DNA from: Chloroflexota bacterium
GTDB lineage: Bacteria > Chloroflexota > Anaerolineae > B4-G1 > SLSP01
Length of the DNA: 64,000 bases
NCBI GenBank assembly: GCA_019873645.1
Contig: JAIOAX010000025.1
Span: 1 to 64,000, forward strand
Direction of reading: 5' to 3'
Part shown: positions 1 to 8,246 of the stretch, in pieces
Position numbering within the stretch: position 1 is the first letter of the stretch
How the letters are laid out: the number at the start of each line of letters is the position of its first letter
Translations under genes and position numbers: made by a program
Notes under the pieces: model-generated
The model's database searches: none
Seen by the model: the letters and a program-made list of their open reading frames with translations, nothing else
Told to the model about the DNA's origin: nothing

Positions 1-2
1 GC

Positions 3-521
3 TTTTTGCGCGATGGCTACCGCGACGCCGACATCTTCCGCCTTGACCTGGGGCGGCTGGCCGAGATGCTGGGACGGATGGCCTACAGCGGTGAGTGGCA
101 GCCGTTCTTTGATTTCATCGCCGCGCAAATCCGGCAACAAACCTCGGTGCGCGACTACCTGGGCGGGGAGAAGGTCATCCAGGGCTTCCTGCTGGCCTAT
201 CTCAACGTGACCCACTTTTTCATCCCCTGGTCGGAGCGCGAGATGGGCGGCGGGTTTGCCGACATCTACCTGGAGCCGTTCCTGGCGCGCTATCCCGACA
301 TCAAGTATGGCTACCTGATTGAACTCAAGTACCTGCCGCGCGGGGAGGACAAGGAGGCGCGGCTGCCGGGGCTGGTCGCCGAGGCGGCGGCGCAACTGCG
401 CGGGTATCTGGCCGACGAGCGCGTGCAGAAAGTGGCCGGGCGCGTCACACTCAAGGGCGTGGTGCTGGTGTATCACGGCTGGGAACTGGTGTATCGGGAG
501 GAGGTGAATAGGGATTGGTGA
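3..521 (+). CDS. PD-(D/E)XK nuclease-superfamily protein, C-terminal part (gene starts before the window)
   Basis: The reading frame is open to the window edge, so only the last ~172 residues are seen. The fragment contains an acidic residue in 'GFADIYLEPF' followed about 20 residues later by 'LIELKYL', the D...ExK pattern of PD-(D/E)XK nuclease folds. This arrangement is typical of the C-terminal domain of the AAA-ATPase-like/DUF1703 family, whose N-terminal half is a P-loop ATPase; that half is not visible here. The last residues (VNRDW) and the stop codon are encoded by a short tandem repeat that continues downstream, so the native C-terminus may have been shorter or longer. Function in the family is not established; a nuclease role is inferred from the motif only. 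Confidence 0.7.
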   Translation, partial: FLRDGYRDADIFRLDLGRLAEMLGRMAYSGEWQPFFDFIAAQIRQQTSVRDYLGGEKVIQGFLLAYLNVTHFFIPWSEREMGGGFADIYLEPFLARYPDIKYGYLIELKYLPRGEDKEARLPGLVAEAAAQLRGYLADERVQKVAGRVTLKGVVLVYHGWELVYREEVNRDW

Positions 522-570
522 TTGGGGAGTAGGGATTGGGGATTTGCTGATTCGCCAATTCGCTGATTCT
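508..570. repeat. Degenerate 7-8-nt tandem repeat (GATTGGG / GATTCGC type)
   Basis: Units of the type agggattgg, tgattgggg, gctgattcg and ccaattcg follow one another across the end of the first gene and into the spacer. The upstream gene's TGA (519-521) lies inside the array. No coding role is apparent in the spacer before the subtilase start at 598. Confidence 0.6.
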
Positions 571-597
571 TTGCTTTGTAACGAGGTATACAGGAAC

Positions 598-3207
598 ATG
601 AAAAATCACCGTGCAATGGTATGGCTGATGCTGATCAGTTTACTCATCACGACCGGCATGGCGCCGGTGCGGGCTGCGCGTGAGGAAGCCCTTCCCCGTA
701 CTACGCCAACCGACACTGCCTTTGTACCGGGCGAACTACTGGTGCGCTTCAAAGCCGGGGTCACGGCGAGCGCCAGACAGCTCACACTGGAAAAGTACAC
801 GCTCCATACTATTCGTTCCCTGTATAACGGCGACGTCCAATTGCTGCGCGTGCCGGAAGGCCGGGAACTGGAAATCGCCACGGCCCTCAGCGCCGATCCT
901 GATGTGGTCTACGCCGAACCTAATTACATCTATCGCGCTTTCGACCTGATACCTGACGATCCGGGCTACAGCAATCAATGGGCGCACACGGTCATCGGTT
1001 CGCCTGGCGCATGGGGGATCACCACCGGCAGCAGCGACATCGTGATTGCGGTGATAGACTCCGGCGTGGATTTGACCCATCCTGACCTGGCCGGCAAGCT
1101 GCTCGGCGGGCATGACTTTGTGGATGACGATAACACGCCATCTGACGAAAACGGCCACGGCACGCATGTTGCCGGCATCGCCGCCGCCAGCACCAATAAT
1201 GGCGTAGGCGTGGCCGGGATGGCGTGGGGGGCAAAAATTATGCCGTTGCGGGTGCTGGACAGCAAAGGCAGCGGCCTGAACTCGGATATCACCGATGCCA
1301 TTACCTGGGCTTATCAGAACGGCGCGGACGTCATCAACCTGAGCCTGGGAGGGCCGTACTACTCACAGGCGATGCAGGATGCCATCAATGCCGCGCATGC
1401 TGCAGGTAGCCTGGTGGTTGCGGCGATGGGCAATTGTCGCCTCAGCAACTCCAGCTGTACCAGCGTCAATCCCACCCAATACCCGGCCGCGTTTGAGCAT
1501 GTGCTGGCCGTCGCGGCAACGGATAGGGGCGACAGCTATGCTTACTATTCTCAATACGGCGAGCACTGCGATATCGCTGCGCCTGGGGGAGAACTTGAAT
1601 TTTATCAGGACCCCGACGGCATTTACAGCACCATGCCCACGTATGCCGTCTATTTGACGACGTACTATGGCTACAAAAACAACTACGATTTCCTGCAGGG
1701 TACGTCACAGGCCACCCCTTACGTCTCCGGCCTGGCCGCGTTGATCTGGTCTATGAACCCGACGTTGACGCCCGACGCAGTGCAAAGCCTCATCGAGCAA
1801 ACGGCGGACGATTTGGGGCCAAAAGGAAAAGACCCGGATTACGGCTGGGGGCGCATCAACGCCCAGAGGGCTATCGCGACATTAAAGCCGCCGGCTGCGC
1901 CAACGCTCAATGCCATTGCAAATGTGGATGGCGACCACACGTACACCGTGACCTGGAGCGCCGTCGCCGATGCGGCCGGCTACCGGCTTGAGGAATCCAG
2001 CTCCACTACCTTCAACGCACCGATCATCCGCTACGATGGCCCCAACACCCAGGTGCTCGTGACCGGACGCGAGGTCGGGGTATGGTACTACCGCGTCCGC
2101 GCGGTCAATGCAGCCGATATCGCCGGCGAATGGAGCAACGTCCAATCCGTCGCCGTGCTGCCGGAGGCCCCCGTGATGACGCCCATCGCCAATCCCACAA
2201 ATGCCGATGCTTACACCGTCCAATGGTCGGCAGTCTCCGGCGCCTACAGCTATGAGCTGGTGCAGGATGCCACATCTACTTTTACCGGCCCTGTCATTCG
2301 CTATATCGGCGCAGCCGCAGCTTACAATGTCACCGGACAGCCGGGCGGGACATGGTACTATCGCGTGCGCGCGCTTCACGGACCTCTTGTTGGGTCGTGG
2401 AGCACAGCCGTCTCCACCACCGTAGCCGCCGCGCCGTTATCGGCCCCGACCATCACCGTCTTCAGCGACGACCGCGACGGCAATTATACGCTGGATTGGT
2501 CGGACGTGTCTGGCGCAACGGTTTACACGTTGGAAGAGAGCCTCAATCCTTACTTCACCAACCCGCTCATTGTTTACACAGGCGCGCAATCCATCTATAC
2601 TGTCACCGGGCAAGCCGGCGGACAGTGGCATTATCGCGTCCGCGCTGGCGGGCCTGCCGGACGTAGCCCGTGGAGCATACCCCAAACCGTCATCGTGACC
2701 AGCTACATCCATCTGCCGTTGGTGCTCAAAAACTACATCCCCCCGATCCTCACGACCGAGATTCCCAACGGTGGCTTTGAGAGCGGCCTCACCCATTGGA
2801 CTGCCTACTCTGCGAAGGGACGGGTGGTGATCGCCAACACGTTTACGGGCACGGTGACGGCGCACGGCGGCATCTGGGCTGCGTGGCTTGGCGGCGACAA
2901 TAAAGAACAGGCTTACATCCAGCGGCCACTGGTGGTTCCGGCCGGCACGCCATATCTGCGCTACTGGTACTGGATTGATTCCCCGGACAGTTGCGGTTTC
3001 GACTTCGGCAAAGTTTACATCAACAACACGCTGCTCAAAACCTACGACCTGTGTTCGGCGAATAAGACGAACAAATGGGTCACAGAAACGCTGGATCTAC
3101 GGGCGTATGGCAACTTGACCGTCACCCTCAGCATTTCGGCCACAACGGACAGCAGTCTGATCAGCCATCTCTTTATAGACGACCTTATTTTCAAATCCGC
3201 ACCATAA
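598..3207 (+). CDS. Secreted S8-family subtilisin-like serine protease with three FN3-like repeats
   Basis: An extracellular endopeptidase of 869 aa. The ATG at 598 is chosen because it starts a signal peptide (MKNHRAMVWLMLISLLITTG, cut near APVRA) and follows a GAGG at 583-586. Order of parts: signal peptide; an I9/fervidolysin-type propeptide (from about FVPGELLVRFK to AEPNY); the S8 catalytic domain with Asp154 (VIDSGVD), His187 (GHGTHVAG) and Ser370 (GTSQATP); three fibronectin-III-like repeats of about 95 residues each beginning near residue 434; a short linker 'IHLPLVLKNYIPP'; and a C-terminal beta-rich, probably carbohydrate-binding domain. The LPLVLKNY linker recurs in secreted proteins of Anaerolineae (recalled, not searched). 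The stop codon touches the downstream AACGTT repeat array. Substrate unknown; probably nutrient-scavenging. Confidence 0.93.
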   Translation: MKNHRAMVWLMLISLLITTGMAPVRAAREEALPRTTPTDTAFVPGELLVRFKAGVTASARQLTLEKYTLHTIRSLYNGDVQLLRVPEGRELEIATALSADPDVVYAEPNYIYRAFDLIPDDPGYSNQWAHTVIGSPGAWGITTGSSDIVIAVIDSGVDLTHPDLAGKLLGGHDFVDDDNTPSDENGHGTHVAGIAAASTNNGVGVAGMAWGAKIMPLRVLDSKGSGLNSDITDAITWAYQNGADVINLSLGGPYYSQAMQDAINAAHAAGSLVVAAMGNCRLSNSSCTSVNPTQYPAAFEHVLAVAATDRGDSYAYYSQYGEHCDIAAPGGELEFYQDPDGIYSTMPTYAVYLTTYYGYKNNYDFLQGTSQATPYVSGLAALIWSMNPTLTPDAVQSLIEQTADDLGPKGKDPDYGWGRINAQRAIATLKPPAAPTLNAIANVDGDHTYTVTWSAVADAAGYRLEESSSTTFNAPIIRYDGPNTQVLVTGREVGVWYYRVRAVNAADIAGEWSNVQSVAVLPEAPVMTPIANPTNADAYTVQWSAVSGAYSYELVQDATSTFTGPVIRYIGAAAAYNVTGQPGGTWYYRVRALHGPLVGSWSTAVSTTVAAAPLSAPTITVFSDDRDGNYTLDWSDVSGATVYTLEESLNPYFTNPLIVYTGAQSIYTVTGQAGGQWHYRVRAGGPAGRSPWSIPQTVIVTSYIHLPLVLKNYIPPILTTEIPNGGFESGLTHWTAYSAKGRVVIANTFTGTVTAHGGIWAAWLGGDNKEQAYIQRPLVVPAGTPYLRYWYWIDSPDSCGFDFGKVYINNTLLKTYDLCSANKTNKWVTETLDLRAYGNLTVTLSISATTDSSLISHLFIDDLIFKSAP

Positions 3208-3263
3208 CGTCGAAACGTTGGAACGTTCAAACGTTCAAACGTTCTAACGTTCAAACGTTCTAA
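3206..3263. repeat. Octamer repeat array, unit GTTCAAAC / GTTCTAAC (copy 1 of 3)
   Basis: About seven 8-nt units, each containing AACGTT, lie between the subtilase stop and the glpK ribosome binding site. The same unit recurs at 15650-15703 and 40013-40062. The core AACGTT is self-complementary, so either strand reads the same. Confidence 0.85.
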
Positions 3264-3282
3264 CACTATTCAGGAGGTACCC

Positions 3283-4797
3283 ATGACACAATACATCGCT
3301 GCGATTGACCAGGGCACAACCGGCACACGTTGCATCCTTTTCGACCCCACCGGACGCCCCATCATCTGGGCCTACGAGGAGCACGAGCAAATTTATCCCC
3401 AACCCGGCTGGGTAGAACATGATCCGCTTGAAATCTGGGAGAAGACGCAAAAAGTCATCCGCCAGACGCTGACCCAGGGAAATATCCCCAGCGGGGCCAT
3501 CGCCGCCGTGGGCATCACCAACCAGCGCGAGACAACCGTAGTCTGGGATCGGCGCACCGGCCGGCCGCTCTACAATGCCATCGTCTGGCAAGACACGCGC
3601 ACTAAAGGCATCTGTGATGCGCTGGCGCTGGAGGGTGGACAGGATCGCTTCCGCGCCGTCACCGGGCTGCCGCTGGCGACCTACTTCGCCGGGCCGAAGA
3701 TCAAGTGGATGCTGGACAATATCCCCGCCGTGCGCGCGGCGGCCGACAAGGGCGACGCGCTCTTTGGCACCATGGATACCTGGGTGCTCTGGTGGCTCAC
3801 CGGCGGGCCGCATGGCGGCGCGCACGTCACCGATGTGACCAACGCCAGCCGCACCTTGCTGATGAACCTCGAAACGCTGGATTGGGACGCGGATATCCTG
3901 CGCACGCTGGACATTCCGCGTTCGATGTTGCCCGACATCCGCCCTTCAAGCGCGCCCCGTCCGTATGGCTTCACGCGCAAAGAAGGACCGTTCGGCGAGA
4001 GTCTGCCCGTCACCGGCGACCTGGGCGATCAGCAGGCGGCGCTCGTGGGGCAAACGTGTTTCACGCCCGGCGAGGCCAAGAACACCTACGGGACGGGCTG
4101 CTTTATGCTGCTCAACACCGGCACGGAGATCGTCCCCTCAACCAGCGGGCTGCTCACCACCCTGGGCTATAAGTTCGGTGACGCGCCCGCCGTCTACGCG
4201 CTCGAAGGTTCCATCGCCATCACCGGCGCGCTGGTGCAGTGGCTGCGTGATAACCTGGGCTTCTTCGACCGCGCCCCACAGATCGAAGCGTTGGCGCGTC
4301 AGGTCGAGGACGCCGGCGGGATGTACATCGTCCCCGCGTTCTCCGGCCTCTTCGCTCCCTACTGGCGCAGCGACGCGCGCGGCGTCATGGTCGGGCTGAC
4401 GCGCTACATCACCAAAAACCACATCTGCCGCGCCGCGCTCGAAGCCACCGCTTACCAGACCCGCGACGTGCTGGAGGCGATGGAGAAGGATTCCGGCGTC
4501 GCGCTCACCTCGCTCAAGGTGGACGGCGGTATGGTCGCCAACACGCTGTTGATGCAGTTCCAGGCCGACATCCTCGGCGTGCCGGTCGTGCGGCCCACCG
4601 TCACCGAGACGACGGCGCTCGGCGCGGCCTATGCTGCCGGACTGGCTGTGGGTTTCTGGGAAGACCTGGATGCGCTGCGGCAAAACTGGGGTGTGGACCA
4701 GGTGTTTGAGCCGCAGATGGCCGCGGACAGGCGCGCGGCGCTGTATGCGGGCTGGAAAAAGGCCGTACAACGCACGCTGGACTGGGTGGAAACGTGA
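3283..4797 (+). CDS. glpK: Glycerol kinase
   Basis: Phosphorylates glycerol to sn-glycerol 3-phosphate with ATP in the cytoplasm, the first step of glycerol catabolism. The protein is 504 aa, the normal FGGY-family GlpK length. Visible motifs are the N-terminal phosphate loop IDQGTTGTR (residues 8-16), the glycerol-contacting [10 protein letters not shown] (80-89), VWQDTRT (101-107), the conserved [13 protein letters not shown] and [10 protein letters not shown] stretches, and the C-terminal [20 protein letters not shown] clear ribosome binding site (CAGGAGG) precedes the ATG. It begins a glycerol gene set continued by the GlpA-like gene at 5911 and the flavoprotein at 8247, with toxin-antitoxin genes in between. 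Confidence 0.97.
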   Translation: MTQYIAAIDQGTTGTRCILFDPTGRPIIWAYEEHEQIYPQPGWVEHDPLEIWEKTQKVIRQTLTQGNIPSGAIAAVGITNQRETTVVWDRRTGRPLYNAIVWQDTRTKGICDALALEGGQDRFRAVTGLPLATYFAGPKIKWMLDNIPAVRAAADKGDALFGTMDTWVLWWLTGGPHGGAHVTDVTNASRTLLMNLETLDWDADILRTLDIPRSMLPDIRPSSAPRPYGFTRKEGPFGESLPVTGDLGDQQAALVGQTCFTPGEAKNTYGTGCFMLLNTGTEIVPSTSGLLTTLGYKFGDAPAVYALEGSIAITGALVQWLRDNLGFFDRAPQIEALARQVEDAGGMYIVPAFSGLFAPYWRSDARGVMVGLTRYITKNHICRAALEATAYQTRDVLEAMEKDSGVALTSLKVDGGMVANTLLMQFQADILGVPVVRPTVTETTALGAAYAAGLAVGFWEDLDALRQNWGVDQVFEPQMAADRRAALYAGWKKAVQRTLDWVET

Positions 4798-4831
4798 TAT
4801 ACTTTGAGCATCAGAGATCGGGAGGTACGCA

Positions 4832-5059
4832 ATGACCACACCCAATATTGCCTATAATCAGATTCTCAATTTGACAAAAAGGCTGGGACGCGGAGAGCAG
4901 TTGCAATTGCTTGAAACGCTTACCCAATGGTTACAGCATACTCCAAAAATACAAACCGCACGTAGCATTATGGAATTACGGGGATTAGGTAAAGATATTT
5001 GGCAAAACATTGATGTGGACGCTTACATCAACCAGGAGCGCGATTCATGGGATGGCTAG
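4832..5059 (+). CDS. Antitoxin-like small protein (partner of a PIN toxin)
   Basis: A 75-aa protein with an N-terminal helical 'LGRGEQLQLLETL' segment and a C-terminal 'ELRGLGKDIW...DAYINQERDSW' stretch. This pairing is characteristic of small antitoxins found directly upstream of PIN-domain toxins in Chloroflexi and cyanobacteria (recognised from memory). It has a strong RBS (GGGAGGT) and its 3' end overlaps the start of a truncated PIN gene at 5047 by 13 nt, the usual translational coupling of such pairs. With its toxin cut short, it may now be an orphan antitoxin. Confidence 0.75.
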   Translation: MTTPNIAYNQILNLTKRLGRGEQLQLLETLTQWLQHTPKIQTARSIMELRGLGKDIWQNIDVDAYINQERDSWDG

Positions 5060-5190
5060 ATACTATAAAAGGCCAACTTATCGCCATAGACACCGCGCCT
5101 CTTATCTATTTCATCGAGGAAAGCCCACTCTACCTGCCCGTGGTATTGCCGTTTTTTGAGGCACTAGATCAACAAATGAACAACCTGTAG
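5047..5190 (+). pseudogene. Truncated PIN-domain toxin (VapC-like) remnant
   Basis: The ATG at 5047 opens a 47-codon frame starting MGWLDTIKGQLIAIDTAPLI and continuing YFIEESPLYL, the N-terminal strand and first catalytic Asp of a PIN ribonuclease. It ends at a TAG (5188-5190), whereas intact PIN toxins run to about 130-145 residues with three or four acidic residues. No continuation of the fold is readable in any frame of the next 130 bp, so this looks like a deletion rather than a single frameshift. The 13-nt overlap with the antitoxin gene supports the identification. Confidence 0.8.
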
Positions 5191-5327
5191 TATATCAGTT
5201 GATAATCCTGAGTTGCCAGCACATTGGAGTTATGCATGGTGAAGCTATAAAGCTATGCCGCCTGTCGCCGAAAATCCTCGAACATGGTAAAATAGTATTA
5301 TGAATAACATATCGACAGGAAAAAGGT

Positions 5328-5534
5328 ATGGAAACCGTCACAGTGTCACCCAAATATCAGGTTGTCATCCCAAGCCGCATCCGTGATCCACTCGGCGTCA
5401 AACCTGGGCAGAAAATACAGGTCTTTCTCTACAACAATCGCATCGAGATGATCCCGATTCTACCCATTCAACAATCGCGCGGCTTCTTGAAGGGCATTGA
5501 TACCTCTGTAGACAGAGAACCTGATCGCGTATGA
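5328..5534 (+). CDS. AbrB/MazE-type antitoxin (VapB-like)
   Basis: A 68-aa DNA-binding antitoxin with a swapped-hairpin AbrB domain: VSPKYQVVIPSRIRDPLGVK at the N-terminus, followed by PGQKIQVFLYNNRIEMIPI. This family normally represses its own operon and neutralises a PIN toxin. It overlaps the next gene by 4 nt (ATGA), and that gene is a PIN toxin with a frameshift. Confidence 0.88.
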   Translation: METVTVSPKYQVVIPSRIRDPLGVKPGQKIQVFLYNNRIEMIPILPIQQSRGFLKGIDTSVDREPDRV

Positions 5535-5894
5535 ACATCGTGGATTCATCGAGCTGGTTGGAGTACTTCGCGGACGGCCCCAATGCTGAGTTTTTTGCAT
5601 CTACTGTCGAAAACACTGCAACCTTACTCGTTCCGGCGATTTGTCTCTTTGAGGTATTCAAACGGGTCCTTCAACAACGCGGAGAAAACGATGCATTGCA
5701 GGCTGTCGCAATTATGGCCCAGGGAGAAATCATAGAACTCGATATGAGGCTGGCTCTGGATCTCTGTTGAAGAAAAACTTCCTATGGCCGACAGTATTAT
5801 CCTGGCAACCGCATGGGCTTACGACGCCACTTTATGGACGCAAGATGCCGATTTCAAGGGCAAGGCCGGCGTCAGGTATGTAGAGAAACAATAG
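5531..5894 (+). pseudogene. VapC-type PIN toxin with a frameshift
   Basis: The first frame (from ATG 5531, MNIVDSSSWLEYFADGPNAE) carries the PIN N-terminus with Asp5 and the conserved SSSWLEYF. It stops at TGA 5768-5770 after 79 residues. The remaining third of the domain is in the +1 frame from about 5766 to the TAG at 5892: VEEKLPMADSIILATAWAYD followed by ATLWTQDADFKG, which holds the other catalytic acidic residues. The two parts join into a normal ~120-residue VapC, so one inserted base (or two lost) near 5760-5768 separates them. It may be a real inactivation or an assembly error. Confidence 0.88.
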
Positions 5895-5910
5895 AAACGA
5901 AGAGGTAACT

Positions 5911-7494
5911 ATGCCACAATACGACATCATCATTATCGGTGCGGGGATTGTAGGAGCTATGGTTGCCCGCACGCTCGCGCGCTACGACCTCGATATTTTG
6001 TGGATCGAGAAGGAATCCGACATCTGCACCGGAGCGACGGCGGCCAATTCCGCCATCATCCACGGCGGCTACGATGCCGTGCCTGGATCGCTCAAGGCGG
6101 AGACCAACATCAAAGGCAATGCGATGTGGGATCGGCTTGCCGCCGAATTGCAGTTTCCCTTCGCGCGTACCGGCACGTATGTCGTCGCCGTCGGCGCAGA
6201 GGAACTGGCGGCACTCAATGAGCTAAAGCAGCGCGGCGACCTCGGCGGCGTCCCCACCGAGATCATCTCCGGCGAGGAAATGCGCCGCCGCGAACCGGCG
6301 ATCACCCCCGCCGTGAGCGGTGCGCTCTACTGCCCTACGGGCGGCCTCTGCGACCCCTGGGCCGCTACCATCGCCGCCGCCGAAAATGCTGTGATGAACG
6401 GCGTTGAACTGCGCCTGAACACCGCCTTTGAGGATTTCATTTGGGAGAGCGAATCAGCAAATCAGCAAATCAGCGAAACGGCAAATCAGCAAATCGGCGA
6501 ATCAGCGAATCAGCAAATCAGCAAATCGGCAAATCAGCCAAAATCTAAAATCCAAAATCTAAAATCCAAAATCATCGGGATCAAGACGAACCAGGGGGAC
6601 TTTTATGGGCGCTGGATTGTCAATGCCGCCGGGTTGTTCGCCGATGAGGTGATGCACAAGGCCGGGGTGCGCCCGGAGTTCACCATCACGCCGCGGCGCG
6701 GCGAGTATTTTGTGCTGGATCGCGCCAGAGTGCAGATCAACACGGTGCTCTTCCCGGTGCCGAGCAAAGTCAGCAAGGGCATCCTCGTCACCACGACGCT
6801 GCACGGCAACACCCTGGTCGGCCCCAATGCCGAGGAGATTGCCGACAAGACCGACGCCGCCGTCACCGCCGCGGGGATGCGCGAAATCTGGGAGGGCGCG
6901 CAAAAGCTCGTGCCGGGCTTGAGTCAGCGCGACGTGATTGCAACGTTCGCGGGTCTGCGTCCGGGCGGCAATGCGCCCTGTCTCACCTGCGCGACGCCGT
7001 ACAACAAGGACTTCATCATCGAAATCCCCAACAGTGTGGCCGGTTTTGTCAATCTGGGGGGGATGGAGTCCCCGGCGCTCACCGCCGCGCCGGCCATCGC
7101 CGAACGGGTGGTGACATTACTCCAGGGCGCCGGCGAAGATTTGCGTGAAAAAGCGGACTGGAATCCCATCCGTCCGGCGCGGCCCGTCTTCCGCCACCTC
7201 GACCGCGAGGCGCAGACGGCGCTCATCGCGCGCGATCCACGTTACGGGCGCGTCATCTGCCGCTGTGAGACCGTCACCGAGGGGGAGATCGTCGCCGAAA
7301 TCCACGCGCCCATCCCTGCCACCACCTACGACGCCATCAAACGTCGCACGTGGCTGGGCACGGGACGCTGTCTGGGCGGCTTCGACATGCCGCGCGTCGT
7401 GGACATCCTGGCGCGCGAGTTAGGCGTATCGCCGCTGGAAGTGAGCAAGAAGGGGCAAGGCTCCGAATTCTTATATCGCACGACAAAGGCGTGA
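5911..7494 (+). CDS. GlpA-like FAD-dependent glycerol-3-phosphate dehydrogenase with an in-frame repeat insertion
   Basis: Probably oxidises glycerol 3-phosphate to dihydroxyacetone phosphate, following GlpK. The 527-aa protein starts with the FAD-binding IIIIGAGIVGAMVAR (GxGxxG at 10-15) and ends with a BFD-like iron-sulfur region: Cys450 and Cys452 (VICRCETVTEGEIV) and Cys487 (GRCLGGFD). In the usual GlpA motif the last position of GRCxGGFC is Cys; here it is Asp492. Residues ~180-221 (repeated ANQQIS-type octapeptides then KSKIQNLKSK) are encoded by two tandem DNA repeats and have no counterpart in the family. The flavoprotein at 8247 is the likely electron-transfer partner. L-2-hydroxyglutarate oxidase-like activity is an alternative. 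Confidence 0.88.
   Translation: MPQYDIIIIGAGIVGAMVARTLARYDLDILWIEKESDICTGATAANSAIIHGGYDAVPGSLKAETNIKGNAMWDRLAAELQFPFARTGTYVVAVGAEELAALNELKQRGDLGGVPTEIISGEEMRRREPAITPAVSGALYCPTGGLCDPWAATIAAAENAVMNGVELRLNTAFEDFIWESESANQQISETANQQIGESANQQISKSANQPKSKIQNLKSKIIGIKTNQGDFYGRWIVNAAGLFADEVMHKAGVRPEFTITPRRGEYFVLDRARVQINTVLFPVPSKVSKGILVTTTLHGNTLVGPNAEEIADKTDAAVTAAGMREIWEGAQKLVPGLSQRDVIATFAGLRPGGNAPCLTCATPYNKDFIIEIPNSVAGFVNLGGMESPALTAAPAIAERVVTLLQGAGEDLREKADWNPIRPARPVFRHLDREAQTALIARDPRYGRVICRCETVTEGEIVAEIHAPIPATTYDAIKRRTWLGTGRCLGGFDMPRVVDILARELGVSPLEVSKKGQGSEFLYRTTKA
6449..6573 (+). repeat. Two adjacent tandem repeats inside a coding sequence
   Basis: The first array uses 8-nt units (aaatcagc, gaatcagc, aaatcggc). 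Because 8 is not a multiple of 3, three units encode an 8-residue period (ANQQISET, ANQQIGES, ANQQISKS). The second uses about 7-nt units (aaaatct, aaaatcc). Together they keep the frame of the GlpA-like gene open. The same AATCAGC-like units are found in non-coding spacers of this window. Confidence 0.9.
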
Positions 7495-7539
7495 GACACA
7501 AGATTCGGCATATATGGGAAGCGTCTCACATCGGCTGTC

Positions 7540-7567
7540 TTGACAGTGGCAACGACAGGATTATAAT
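7540..7567 (+). promoter_or_regulatory. Near-consensus sigma-70 type promoter of the mazEF pair
   Basis: TTGACA (7540-7545) and TATAAT (7562-7567) are separated by 16 nt. A GTATAC palindrome lies just downstream, in the position expected for an autoregulatory site of the antitoxin encoded from 7609. Confidence 0.75.
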
Positions 7568-7608
7568 GTATACACAAAGTATAAACACGGATTAAGGGGA
7601 TAAGGGCC

Positions 7609-7854
7609 ATGGAAACACAAATACAGAAATGGGGAAACAGTCTGGCTGTGCGTATTCCTAAAATCTTTGCAGGAGAAGTAGGGTTGCGGGAAAATATGCC
7701 GGTCAACATTGAACAAGTGGGGCGGCAATTGATCATAACCCCCATCATCACCCCGACCTCGCCGCGGCTGGAAGCCTTGCTGGAACAGATTACGCCGGAC
7801 AATATCCATCATGAAATCGAAACCGGACCGGCGCAAGGGCAGGAGATATGGTAA
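7609..7854 (+). CDS. mazE: MazE-type antitoxin
   Basis: An 81-aa AbrB/MazE-fold antitoxin. It begins with METQIQKWGNSLAVRIPK, the hallmark 'KWGNSLAVRIP' of MazE, followed by the second strand pair. The acidic C-terminus (residues ~60-81) would bind the toxin. The stop overlaps the toxin start by 7 nt. It has its own promoter at 7540 and so is an independent module within the glycerol gene set. Confidence 0.92.
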   Translation: METQIQKWGNSLAVRIPKIFAGEVGLRENMPVNIEQVGRQLIITPIITPTSPRLEALLEQITPDNIHHEIETGPAQGQEIW

Positions 7855-8189
7855 ACGAAGCCTACATCCCGGAGCGCGGCGATGTAATTTGGCTCAACTT
7901 CACTCCACAGGCCGGACACGAACAGGCAGGGCGGCGTCCGGCGCTCGTACTTTCGCCGGCAGCCTATAATGGTAAAGTCGGTCTTGCATTGCTCTGTCCG
8001 ATTACCTCCCAGGTCAAGGGCTATCCCTTTGAAGTGCTGTTGCCTGCCGGTTTACCGGTCAAGGGCGCCATCCTGGCAGATCAGGTCAAGAGTCTGGATT
8101 GGCGTATTCGTCAAGCAGAGTTTTTCGTGACCCTGCCAGCCCCGATCGTCACGCAAACACTGAACAAATTAAAGGCGCTATTGGAATAA
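7848..8189 (+). CDS. mazF: MazF-type mRNA endoribonuclease toxin
   Basis: A 113-aa toxin of the CcdB/PemK-MazF fold. Visible hallmarks are the N-terminal RGDVIWLNFTPQAGHEQAGR, then RPALVLSP, the central LCPITSQVKGYPFEV strand, and KGAILADQVKSLDW. Members cleave single-stranded mRNA at short specific sites, causing growth arrest until MazE neutralises them. Length is typical and no motif is missing, so unlike the two PIN toxins upstream this module looks intact. Confidence 0.93.
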   Translation: MVNEAYIPERGDVIWLNFTPQAGHEQAGRRPALVLSPAAYNGKVGLALLCPITSQVKGYPFEVLLPAGLPVKGAILADQVKSLDWRIRQAEFFVTLPAPIVTQTLNKLKALLE

Positions 8190-8246
8190 GCATTGTTGCA
8201 TGACGAGGTGGGATTGACGCTTCCTGACATTCAGAGAGATAAATAA

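Noticed and set aside
3206-3263. Possible CRISPR array
   Set aside because: Units are 8 nt and contiguous, with no unique spacers and no cas genes.
5191-5327. Rest of the truncated PIN toxin
   Set aside because: No frame in this 137-bp stretch continues the PIN pattern.
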